DNA of 5,353 bases, from NCBI GenBank assembly GCA_937860195.1, contig CALMBN010000087.1, positions 1 to 5,353 of the forward strand. Direction: 5' to 3'. This document shows positions 1 through 5,353 of the stretch, piece after piece (position 1 is the first letter of the stretch; each line of letters opens with the position of its first letter). Position numbers and translations under genes: made by a program. The notes beneath the pieces were generated by a model. The model had not been told where the DNA came from, ran no database searches, and was given only the letters and a program-made list of their open reading frames with translations. The stretch comes from an uncultured Novosphingobium sp. GTDB lineage: Bacteria; Pseudomonadota; Alphaproteobacteria; Sphingomonadales; Sphingomonadaceae.

Positions 1-1108
1 ACTGGAAAAACACGCCGATGTCCGGATTAAGCGGTGCGCCGCCCGAAACCATCGCTTTGAGCCGCCCGCCAAACCGGCTGCGGATTTTGGGCCGCAGGGT
101 CCGCTCAAGCAGCAGGTCCATCGGCTTGTCGCGCCAGCGCCCGCGGCCCGCAGCCTTGTGTGACCCGATCGACATCGCCCGGTCCATCATGAAATTGGCG
201 ACTTTGCCCTGCTTCTCGATCTGCTTCATGATCCGCGCGCGCAGCACTTCGAACAGCCTCGGGACCACCACCATGATCGTCGGGCGAGTTTCCTCGATAT
301 TGCTGGCGAGCTTTTCCAGACCCTCGGCATAATAGATCTGCGCCCCCGCCGCGATTGGCAGCATCTGTCCGCCGGTGTGTTCATAGGCATGGCTCAGCGG
401 CAGGAACGAGAGGAACGCGTCGTGGTCATCCAGCCCGAAATCCTCGGCCAGGACCCGCGCTGCGCCATCAGCGTTCATCAGGATTGCTCCGTGGTGCTGC
501 ATCACCCCGCGCGGGCTCCCGCCGGTGCCGCTGGTGTAAATCAGGCAAGCCGTGTCCTTGCGCTGGATCCTGGCAATCCGGGCGTTTACCGCCTTGCGCG
601 CTGCTATGCCATCGGCGGCGGTCAACGCGGCCCAGTCGTGATATTCAAAGTTGCTGGTCTGGGTGATCCTGAGCGGCTCGATTCCGATCACGTGGCGGGC
701 CTTGCCCGAGCGCAACACCGCGCCGAGCAGCGGTTTCGCGAGCTTGTCATTTGCGACGATGACCGCCGCTGCGCCTGAATCCTCAAGGATATGCAAATGA
801 TCCCGCTCGGTATTGGTGACATAGGCCGGAACCGTGATGCAGCCCGCCGCCATGATCGCAAAATCGGCGATACACCATTCGGGGCGGTTCTCGGACACCA
901 GCATCACCCGATCGCCGTCCGACAGCCCCAGGTCGCGCAGCGCTTCGGCCAAGGTGCAGATCTGGCGAACCGCCTCAGCCCAACTGATCGGCTGCCATTT
1001 GCCCTCCAGCTTGGCCCACAGGAACGGAGCGTCGCCTTTGGCGTCGGCCCGTCTGAACAGCATTGCGACCAGATTTCCGACGGTCGGCAGATCCGAAATA
1101 TCAACCAC
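1..1108 (-). CDS. AMP-dependent long-chain acyl-CoA synthetase, N-terminal part (C-terminus beyond window)
   Basis: This gene encodes an adenylate-forming ligase (ANL superfamily) that should activate a fatty acid with ATP to an acyl-adenylate and then pass it to CoA. The visible 369 residues cover most of the large N-terminal domain. The ATP-binding P-loop motif YTSGTGGSPRG is at about 191-201, the FLPLSHAYEH segment at 235-244, VVPRLFEVL at about 281-289, and SGGAPL at 355-360. These are typical of the long-chain (FadD15-like) branch rather than short-chain synthetases. The P-loop differs from the usual YTSGTTGxPKG by Thr to Gly and Lys to Arg. Family members are about 600 residues long, so roughly 230 residues are missing, including the YGxTE-like and TGD motifs and the catalytic lysine. 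The start is GTG at 1108: an in-frame stop lies a short way upstream, an AGGGG ribosome site sits 8 bases before it, and the next ATG would remove 15 conserved-looking residues. It follows ggt by 71 bases on the same strand. Substrate chain length cannot be told from the sequence. Confidence 0.9.
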   Translation of the reverse strand, partial: MVDISDLPTVGNLVAMLFRRADAKGDAPFLWAKLEGKWQPISWAEAVRQICTLAEALRDLGLSDGDRVMLVSENRPEWCIADFAIMAAGCITVPAYVTNTERDHLHILEDSGAAAVIVANDKLAKPLLGAVLRSGKARHVIGIEPLRITQTSNFEYHDWAALTAADGIAARKAVNARIARIQRKDTACLIYTSGTGGSPRGVMQHHGAILMNADGAARVLAEDFGLDDHDAFLSFLPLSHAYEHTGGQMLPIAAGAQIYYAEGLEKLASNIEETRPTIMVVVPRLFEVLRARIMKQIEKQGKVANFMMDRAMSIGSHKAAGRGRWRDKPMDLLLERTLRPKIRSRFGGRLKAMVSGGAPLNPDIGVFFQ

Positions 1109-1116
1109 GTGCAGCG

Positions 1117-1121
1117 CCCCT
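1117..1121 (-). promoter_or_regulatory. Ribosome binding site for the acyl-CoA synthetase GTG start
   Basis: On the minus strand AGGGG (within GAAAGGGG) lies 8 bases before the GTG at 1108. It supports the GTG over the later ATG as the start. Confidence 0.6.
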
Positions 1122-1179
1122 TTCGCGGTGCATCCTCAAGCCCGGGAACAGGCTAGTCCGCCAGCGCGGCGGCGGCAAG

Positions 1180-2898
1180 CTACTCCGAAACCGCTTTCCC
1201 TTCGCTGCGTGGATCGGCTCCACCCCAGGGCTGGCTACCGCGCAGCTCGATTGCGTTGGCTTTCAGCGGCAGCGCGCGCGCGATCACCTGTGCGTGGCCA
1301 AGCGCGTTCAGCGCGGGGATCATTGTTTCCAGGAAGGTCCCGCGCTCGACAAAGATGATTTCGGTTGCCGGTGCAAAGATCACCGGCAGACCGAGCGCTT
1401 CCTGGGCTGAAAGATCCCAATCGATCACCCCGATGATCGCGCGGATCACTTGTGCCGGGATGGTTACACCGCCCGCAGCACCAACCACCAGTCGCAGCCG
1501 CCCGTCGGGGCTGAACACCAGTGTCGGCGACATCGAACTGCGCGGACGCTTGCCGCCTTCGACCCGGTTGGCGACCATCCGGCCATCGATTTCAGGGTTC
1601 ATGTCGAAATCGGTCAACTCGTTGTTGAGGAAATAACCCCCGACGACGATCCCCGATCCGAACGAGCTTTCGATCGTCGACGTGTATGACACCGCGTTGC
1701 CGGCCCGGTCGATCACCGAAAAATGCGAAGTGCCGTATTCGGGCTGGAGCGGGGAATCGGCGAATGACAGCTTTTCGGCCCCCGGCGGGATTCCTGCCGA
1801 GGCCTTGGCGATCGATTTCCCCGGATCGATCAGCGCAGAACGTCCGGCCAGATACCTGACATCGATCATCCCGGTGACCGGCACCGGGACGAAATCGGCA
1901 TCGGCAGCAAAGCGCGCGCGGTCGGCATAGGCCAGTCGCTGACTTTCGGCGATCAGGTGCCAGGCGCCGGGATTGTCCTTTCCCAGGGCCTTGAGATCGA
2001 ATCGCTCAAGCTGGATCAGCGTGGCGAGTACCGTTGTCGCACCCGAACTTGGCGGACCCATCGAACAGACCCGGTAGCCGCGATAACTGCCGCAAACCGG
2101 CGCACGATCTTTGGCCACATAGGCGTTGACGTCAGCCTCGGTCAGCGGTGCCGGGTTGTGCGGGGCGAAAGCGACCTTGACGGCAATCGCGGCGGCATTG
2201 GCACCGGTGTAGAATGCCTTTGACCCCTCGCGGGCAACGCGGTCCAGTGTATCGGCCAGCGCGGGGTTCCTGATCAGCGTCCCAATAGCCAGCGGCTTGC
2301 CGTCGGTGCCAAAGAACAGCGCCCGGCCCTCGGTTGAGAAGGCTGCGGTCCGGGCGCTGTCTTCCAGCATTTCATGCAGCCGCGGAGTGATCACAAAGCC
2401 GTCGCGGGCAAGGCGCATGGCCGGTGCAAAGACTTGTGCCCAGGGCAGGCGGCCATGCGCGGCATGGGCTTTGGCAGCCAGCGCAATGTTGCCCGGCACC
2501 CCGACACTGGTCCCACCGGGAACGGCTTCCTGGAATTTCAGCAGAACCCCGTCCTTGAAGAACCATTTGGGATGCGCGGCGGACGGCGCCATTTCCCGGC
2601 CATCGATGGTCTCAACCTGGCCTTTGGCATTGGTCGAAACATAGAACCCGCCGCCGCCGATCCCGCTGCTTTGCGGCTCGACCACGGTCAAGGCCAGCAT
2701 CGTTGCGATTGCGGCATCGGTGGCGCTGCCCCCGGCGCGCAGGATCTCGGCCCCAGCCTCGGCCGCGCGCGGATCAGCAGCGCTGACCATGCCCTTGTCA
2801 TAGACGACCGCAGCAGGCGGTTTCGCGGTTGTGGCAGGAACGGGGGCACAGCTGGCGAGCGCCAGCACGGCAAACGGGGCAAGGAAACGCATGGTCAT
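1180..2898 (-). CDS. ggt: Gamma-glutamyltransferase (glutathione hydrolase), lipoprotein-type export signal
   Basis: This enzyme is an N-terminal-nucleophile hydrolase that cleaves the gamma-glutamyl bond of glutathione and related peptides, by hydrolysis or transfer to amino acids, outside the inner membrane. Numbering is from the ATG at 2898 (572 residues, close to the 580 of E. coli). The N-terminus is short, positive and hydrophobic and ends in a lipobox, LASC, with Cys17, so a lipid-anchored protein is likely. The large-subunit signature GIGGGGF and the substrate-binding Arg101 in GREMAP follow. The predicted self-cleavage site is before Thr390 in YGTSHFSV, which is the nucleophile. SSMSP (Ser454/Ser455), the oxyanion GG pair at 476-477 and NNELTDFD with Asp430 are all present, so the enzyme should process and be active. 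Glu410 stands where E. coli has Asn411, as in Bacillus-type enzymes. The frame is open to a TTG at 2904, and an ATG at 2892 is also possible. It follows the pyrD stop by 9 bases, suggesting one transcript. Confidence 0.95.
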   Translation of the reverse strand: MTMRFLAPFAVLALASCAPVPATTAKPPAAVVYDKGMVSAADPRAAEAGAEILRAGGSATDAAIATMLALTVVEPQSSGIGGGGFYVSTNAKGQVETIDGREMAPSAAHPKWFFKDGVLLKFQEAVPGGTSVGVPGNIALAAKAHAAHGRLPWAQVFAPAMRLARDGFVITPRLHEMLEDSARTAAFSTEGRALFFGTDGKPLAIGTLIRNPALADTLDRVAREGSKAFYTGANAAAIAVKVAFAPHNPAPLTEADVNAYVAKDRAPVCGSYRGYRVCSMGPPSSGATTVLATLIQLERFDLKALGKDNPGAWHLIAESQRLAYADRARFAADADFVPVPVTGMIDVRYLAGRSALIDPGKSIAKASAGIPPGAEKLSFADSPLQPEYGTSHFSVIDRAGNAVSYTSTIESSFGSGIVVGGYFLNNELTDFDMNPEIDGRMVANRVEGGKRPRSSMSPTLVFSPDGRLRLVVGAAGGVTIPAQVIRAIIGVIDWDLSAQEALGLPVIFAPATEIIFVERGTFLETMIPALNALGHAQVIARALPLKANAIELRGSQPWGGADPRSEGKAVSE

Positions 2899-2907
2899 GA
2901 CCAAATG

Positions 2908-3960
2908 CTATTCGCTTCCCACGGCTTCGGCAATGGTCGCGAAGCCATCGCGCTGCATCAGCCGTTCGAGACCCTTGTTAATGGCGCGCGCGATCCCCGG
3001 TCCGGCATAGGCCATTGCAGAGTAAAGTTGCACCAGACTGGCTCCGGCGCGGATTCGTTCCCAGGCATCGTCGGCCGTCGCAATCCCGCCAACCCCGATC
3101 AGCGGAACCTGTCCGCCAGTTGCTGCGCGGAAGTCTCGCAAGCGCTGGAGGGCAAGCGGTCTCAATGGGGCGCCGGACAGCCCTCCGGTCTCGCCGGCAT
3201 GGGCCGATGCGAGCGGTGGGCGTGAGATTGTCGTGTTGGAGACGATCAGCGCGCCAAGCTGCTTGTCGATGGCAATGCGGGAGATCGCCTCGATATCGGC
3301 GGGTTCCAGATCGGGCGCGACTTTCAGGAAGACGGGAGGCAAGTGCCCCCCATCTGCCGCCGCTGAACTCCCCCGCGCAGCCAATACTGCATCGAGCAGC
3401 GCGGTCAGGGCCCCCTCATCCTGCAAGGCTCGCAGCCCCGGTGTGTTGGGGCTGGAAACATTGACCGCCAGATAGCTCGCCAAAGGTGCCATCAGCTGCG
3501 CCATTGTGGCGTAGTCGGCGATTCGATCAGTCGAATCCTTGTTTGCCCCCAGATTGATCCCGACCACGCCGGGGCGGCCCAGCCGCCGGGTCAACCGTTC
3601 GGTCGCTGCTGCTGCTCCGGCATTGTTGAACCCCAACCGGTTGATCACCGCGCGGTCTTCGCTCAGGCGGAACATCCGGGGCCTGGGATTGCCGCTTTGC
3701 GGCAATGGAGTGATCGAGCCGACCTCGGCAAAACCGAACCCGAGTCCGAGCAGTGCATCGGGCACTTCGCCGTTCTTGTCGAACCCGGCCGCCATGCCCA
3801 GCGGGTTGGGGAACCTGAGCCCGGCAACCTCGGTTGCCAGCGGGCCAGACATATTGGCACTGCCATGCAGCGGCAGTGCTTTCAGCGCGGCGAGCGAGAG
3901 GCTGTGAGCTGATTCGGCATCGAACAGGAACAAGGCCGGACGAAGCAGCGAGTAAAGCAT
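2908..3960 (-). CDS. pyrD: Dihydroorotate dehydrogenase (quinone), class 2
   Basis: This FMN enzyme oxidises dihydroorotate to orotate, the fourth step of pyrimidine synthesis, and passes electrons to membrane quinone. Membership of class 2 is shown by the N-terminal extension (MLYSLLRPALFLFDAE, then AHSLSL), which resembles the membrane-associating helices of E. coli PyrD, and by the serine catalytic base. In the 350-residue protein the FMN lysine is Lys62 in AAGFDKNG. The substrate loop NRLGFNN is at 107-113 and the catalytic Ser170 is in NVSSPNTPGLRALQ. Lys213 is in LKVAPDL, SNTT at 241-244, and the phosphate-binding GVGGI at 289-293. All key residues are intact and the length is normal. 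The start was placed at the ATG at 3960 because it aligns with the E. coli start and leaves a leader of about 40 bases. An in-frame ATG at 3987 would add nine residues (MSGSGTGPV) and lies only about 15 bases from the predicted transcript start. It is the first gene of the leftward unit. Confidence 0.96.
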   Translation of the reverse strand: MLYSLLRPALFLFDAESAHSLSLAALKALPLHGSANMSGPLATEVAGLRFPNPLGMAAGFDKNGEVPDALLGLGFGFAEVGSITPLPQSGNPRPRMFRLSEDRAVINRLGFNNAGAAAATERLTRRLGRPGVVGINLGANKDSTDRIADYATMAQLMAPLASYLAVNVSSPNTPGLRALQDEGALTALLDAVLAARGSSAAADGGHLPPVFLKVAPDLEPADIEAISRIAIDKQLGALIVSNTTISRPPLASAHAGETGGLSGAPLRPLALQRLRDFRAATGGQVPLIGVGGIATADDAWERIRAGASLVQLYSAMAYAGPGIARAINKGLERLMQRDGFATIAEAVGSE

Positions 3961-4008
3961 GACGGGACCTGTGCCAGAACCAGACATAACTGTCGATTCT
4001 GTTGCTGA

Positions 4009-4036
4009 AATATCACTGGAAGCGTTTCCATTTCAA
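4009..4036 (-). promoter_or_regulatory. Predicted sigma-70-type promoter of pyrD with overlapping palindrome
   Basis: Read on the minus strand, TTGAAA (4036-4031, five of six consensus bases) is followed after 16 bases by GATATT (4014-4009, four of six). Transcription would start near 4002, about 40 bases before the preferred pyrD ATG. The spacer holds TGGAAACGCTTCCA (4030-4017), a 14-base palindrome with one mismatched pair. A protein bound there would sit between the two promoter boxes and block the polymerase. The boxes are seen directly; promoter activity is inferred. Confidence 0.45.
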
Positions 4037-4041
4037 CAATG

Positions 4042-4196
4042 TGCGACTCGGCAGGCAGCTTGTCGATTCCATACAATCGAGTCGCAAACAGCATTCGTAT
4101 GCAGCAAATGCGACCCGAAGGACTCGTGGCATCCTTGCACCGAGATCCTCACTTTCAAAGCGGCTTCCAGGCTTCGGCTTGTGGGCCGCTTTTTTT
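4042..4196 (+). ncRNA. Candidate structured RNA: small RNA or attenuating leader ahead of the suf regulator
   Basis: Within the divergent pyrD/suf gap, the plus strand carries several inverted repeats followed by an intrinsic terminator, with no protein gene among them. TGCGACTCG (4042-4050) pairs perfectly with CGAGTCGCA (4078-4086). The same second arm can pair instead over GTCGCA/TGCGAC (4081-4086 with 4109-4114), with GCAT/ATGC (4091-4102) stacked inside. TCGATT/AATCGA (4063-4080) is a third, competing hairpin. CTCGTG/CACCGAG (about 4123-4144) forms a further bulged stem. A TACAAT box at 4073-4078 could be a -10 element for a shorter RNA, but no convincing -35 precedes it. The transcript start is unknown, so the left boundary is only the first stem base. 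I do not recognise an Rfam family; SRP RNA, tmRNA and tRNA do not fit. Confidence 0.3.
4157..4196 (+). terminator. Intrinsic terminator, plus strand, no gene directly upstream
   Basis: AAAGCGGC (4157-4164) pairs with GCCGCTTT (4185-4192) and the stem runs into seven T residues (4190-4196). The enclosed segment can fold further into CAGGC-TTCG-GCTTG, a stem closed by a stable UUCG tetraloop. The T-run is only on the plus strand side, so it ends rightward transcripts. The nearest protein gene to the left (pyrD) points away, so the terminator must serve an RNA starting in the intergenic region, or act as an attenuator for the suf operon about 90 bases downstream. Confidence 0.7.
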
Positions 4197-4284
4197 ATCT
4201 GCGCCAAACGGGCGATTGCCTGCGCGCAGGGATCGGCCTAGGGAAACCGGAACGAATCGCTCTGATTTGATGGAAACCCGCTCG
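4197..4284 (+). other. Leader between the terminator and the suf regulator; no clear element
   Basis: This short stretch must carry the suf promoter if the terminator upstream is effective. The best pair of boxes I can see is TTGCCT (4216-4221) and TAGGGA (4239-4244) with a 17-base spacer, which is poor. No obvious iron-responsive operator palindrome is visible. An alternative in-frame ATG for the regulator lies at 4270. Confidence 0.2.
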
Positions 4285-4725
4285 ATGCGCTTGTCCAGCA
4301 TGGCCGATTATGCCGTTGTGACGATGTCTGCCGCCGCCCGGCATTGCGGCTCCGCGCAGCTTGTCGGAGCGGATGGCAAGAAGCGCGTGCGGGTCAGTGC
4401 TGCGCAACTGGCCGAAGAAACCGGTCTGCCCGCCCCAACGGTTCAAAAGCTGGTGAGCAAACTCACCGCCGCCGGTTTACTGCGCAGTGCGCGCGGGGCG
4501 GGCGGTGGGTTGAAGCTGGCGCGCCCGGCTGCGGCGATTACGCTGGCCGACATCATCGAAGCCGTCGAAGGCCCGATCGCGCTGACCCCCTGCGTCGATA
4601 CCGGCAAGCACGATTGCGGGCTTGAAAGCGCCTGCACGGTCCGCCCGCACTGGGGCGTGGTCAACGCTGCGATGCGCGGCGCTTTGGCCGATGTGCCGCT
4701 GACCCGGCTGGCGGGGGCGGTATGA
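4285..4725 (+). CDS. Rrf2-family SUF system Fe-S cluster regulator (IscR/SufR-like)
   Basis: This is a winged-helix DNA-binding repressor of the Rrf2 family, in the branch usually encoded first in alphaproteobacterial suf operons. It should sense iron-sulfur cluster status and control the operon. The 146-residue protein begins MRLSSMADYAVVTM, matching the conserved Rrf2 N-terminal helix. The helix-turn-helix lies around AAQLAEETGLPAPTVQKLV (about 39-57), and the wing is RSARGAGGGLKLARP (about 67-81). ITLADIIEAVEGP follows as the dimerisation helix. Three cysteines, Cys103, Cys111 and Cys117 (CX7CX5C), with His122 nearby, are the expected cluster ligands. The segment before the helix-turn-helix (about 24-36, GADGKKRVRV) looks some eight residues longer than usual and is lysine/arginine-rich. 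The start at 4285 was chosen on family alignment; an ATG at 4270 would add METRS. The frame stays open to about 4039, but that extension crosses the terminator and is not believable as protein. It is followed by sufB after 208 bases. Confidence 0.92.
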   Translation: MRLSSMADYAVVTMSAAARHCGSAQLVGADGKKRVRVSAAQLAEETGLPAPTVQKLVSKLTAAGLLRSARGAGGGLKLARPAAAITLADIIEAVEGPIALTPCVDTGKHDCGLESACTVRPHWGVVNAAMRGALADVPLTRLAGAV

Positions 4726-4743
4726 TGAAGGTCGAAGAATTTC

Positions 4744-4891
4744 TCACGCAAAGGCGCAAAAGCGCAAAGATGTTTCGTTTGCGGCGAAGCCGCTCTGTAA
4801 GACTTGCGATTGCCTATGGCGCATCCTCTGATTTGAAGAGGAATGCCTGCGGCGCGCCGGAACATCTTCGCGCCTTTGCGCCTTTGCGTGA
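4744..4891. repeat. Palindromic intergenic repeat with 31-base inverted arms built of 8-base units
   Basis: The left arm (4744-4774) and the reverse complement of the right arm (4861-4891) agree at 29 of 31 positions, separated by 86 bases. Each arm contains three tandem 8-base units: CGCAAAGG, CGCAAAAG, CGCAAAGA at 4747-4770, and on the opposite strand two CGCAAAGG copies plus CGCGAAGA at 4888-4865. The centre has two smaller hairpins, GCGGC-GAA-GCCGC (4781-4793) and GCAT-CCTCT/AGAGG-A-ATGC (4821-4846). From memory, repeats giving the peptide AKAQRRE or LTQRRK are common between genes in sphingomonads; that is recollection, not a search. It has no transposase and could be a non-autonomous element, and it would fold into a long stem in the suf transcript. 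No T-run follows, so it is not a classical terminator. Confidence 0.75.
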
Positions 4892-4920
4892 TTTAGAGTC
4901 TTTTCCTTTCCCCAATCTGC

Positions 4921-4924
4921 GGAG
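4921..4924 (+). promoter_or_regulatory. Ribosome binding site of sufB
   Basis: GGAG sits 9 bases before the ATG at 4934 and just downstream of the palindromic repeat, so sufB keeps its own initiation signal in spite of the insert. Confidence 0.6.
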
Positions 4925-4933
4925 CGCAGTCGC

Positions 4934-5353
4934 ATGATCGACAGCCCCGCACTCAAGGATCAGGCTGCCCACGATGCCGCCGCCAAGGTCGCCGATTATG
5001 AGCACGGCTGGTCGGCCGATATCGAAACCGATTTTGCGCCCAAGGGTCTCAACGAAGATACCGTCCGGTTCATTTCGGCCAAAAAGAACGAGCCGGAATG
5101 GATGCTCGACCTGCGGCTGAAGGCCTTCCGTCATTGGCAGACGATGCCGATGCCCGATTGGGCCAAGCTGAATATCCCGCCGATCAATTATCAGGACGCC
5201 TATTATTACGCCGCGCCGCGCGCCAAGCCCAAGCTGGCGAGCCTCGACGAGGTCGATCCGGAGATCCTGCGGGTTTACGAAAAGCTGGGCATTTCGCTTG
5301 AGGAGCAGAAAGTGCTCGCCGGCGTCGAAGGCGCGCGCAAGGTTGCGGTTGAC
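4934..5353 (+). CDS. sufB: SufB, Fe-S cluster assembly scaffold subunit, N-terminal part (runs off window)
   Basis: SufB is the scaffold subunit of the cytosolic SufBC2D complex, which builds iron-sulfur clusters from sulfur delivered by SufS. The frame is open from the ATG at 4934 through the window end, giving the first 140 residues of a protein normally about 470-490 long. It is recognised by the conserved N-terminal block: KGLNEDTVRFISAKKNEPEW (about 37-56), MLDLRLKAFRHW, the PPINYQDAYYYAAP stretch (82-95), SLDEVDPEIL (103-112), and YEKLGISLEEQ followed by AVD at 138-140. These blocks are in the usual order and spacing, with no frameshift. The beta-helix core and the C-terminal conserved residues that bind the nascent cluster lie outside. 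The Rrf2 regulator upstream on the same strand supports a suf operon, with sufC, sufD and sufS expected to follow. Translation is supported by GGAG 9 bases before the start. Confidence 0.95.
   Translation, partial: MIDSPALKDQAAHDAAAKVADYEHGWSADIETDFAPKGLNEDTVRFISAKKNEPEWMLDLRLKAFRHWQTMPMPDWAKLNIPPINYQDAYYYAAPRAKPKLASLDEVDPEILRVYEKLGISLEEQKVLAGVEGARKVAVD

Noticed and set aside
1135..1175. CCGCC-GCGCT-GGCGG hairpin between ggt and the acyl-CoA synthetase gene as a terminator
   Set aside because: Only 5 bp of stem and no T-run on the minus strand; the downstream gene starts within a few tens of bases, so a break in the operon is not supported.
2374..3225. Long plus-strand open frame (283 codons) across the ggt/pyrD junction
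   Set aside because: It is antisense to two well-supported genes, has no recognisable domain, and its composition is that of a mirror frame in GC-rich coding DNA.
3961..3987. pyrD start at the ATG at 3987
   Set aside because: It adds nine Gly/Ser-rich residues not seen in E. coli PyrD, lacks a ribosome site and leaves almost no leader after the predicted promoter.
4039..4284. N-terminal extension of the Rrf2 regulator up to the open-frame limit
   Set aside because: It would be translated across the hairpins and the terminator, and family members begin at MRLSSMADYA, matching the ATG at 4285.
4443..4865. Minus-strand open frame opposite the regulator
   Set aside because: It overlaps the conserved regulator on the other strand and shows no domain of its own; the part near 4744-4865 is repeat-derived.
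4814..5134. Minus-strand open frame over the repeat and the start of sufB
   Set aside because: It is antisense to sufB; its AKARR-like segment comes from the palindromic repeat.
1..5353. CRISPR array, tRNA, rRNA, integrase or transposase
   Set aside because: No regularly spaced direct repeats, no tRNA cloverleaf and no mobile-element protein were seen on either strand.

Overview
The window looks like a chromosomal stretch of a GC-rich alphaproteobacterium, most likely a member of Sphingomonadales (Erythrobacter, Novosphingobium or Sphingomonas relatives). The basis is codon use, the style of the Rrf2/SUF regulator followed by sufB, a class 2 (quinone-linked) PyrD, and a palindromic GCAAAGGC-type intergenic repeat. 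I ran no search, so the taxon is inferred.

Left part (1-3960, minus strand): three genes are read leftwards in the order pyrD, ggt, acyl-CoA synthetase. The first two are separated by about 9 bases and the last two by 71 bases. This looks like one transcription unit starting from a promoter near 4009-4036. PyrD makes orotate for pyrimidine synthesis, the gamma-glutamyltransferase is an exported lipoprotein-type enzyme that breaks down glutathione and gamma-glutamyl peptides, and the ligase (C-terminus outside the window) activates fatty acids. They do not form one pathway; the grouping looks like housekeeping or salvage metabolism.

Middle (3961-4284): a divergent intergenic region without a protein gene. 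It holds the pyrD promoter, with a near-perfect 14-base LacI-type palindrome between the -35 and -10 boxes. It also holds a plus-strand segment with mutually exclusive hairpins that ends in a strong intrinsic terminator with no gene in front of it. This is either a small RNA gene or an attenuating leader for the suf genes, and it is the best candidate for something undescribed here.

Right part (4285-5353, plus strand): the start of a SUF iron-sulfur cluster assembly operon, with an Rrf2-family regulator carrying three cysteines followed by sufB (5' 140 codons only). The 208 bases between them contain a long inverted repeat built from 8-base units. This repeat lies inside a 71-codon open frame that touches both neighbours through ATGA start/stop overlaps.
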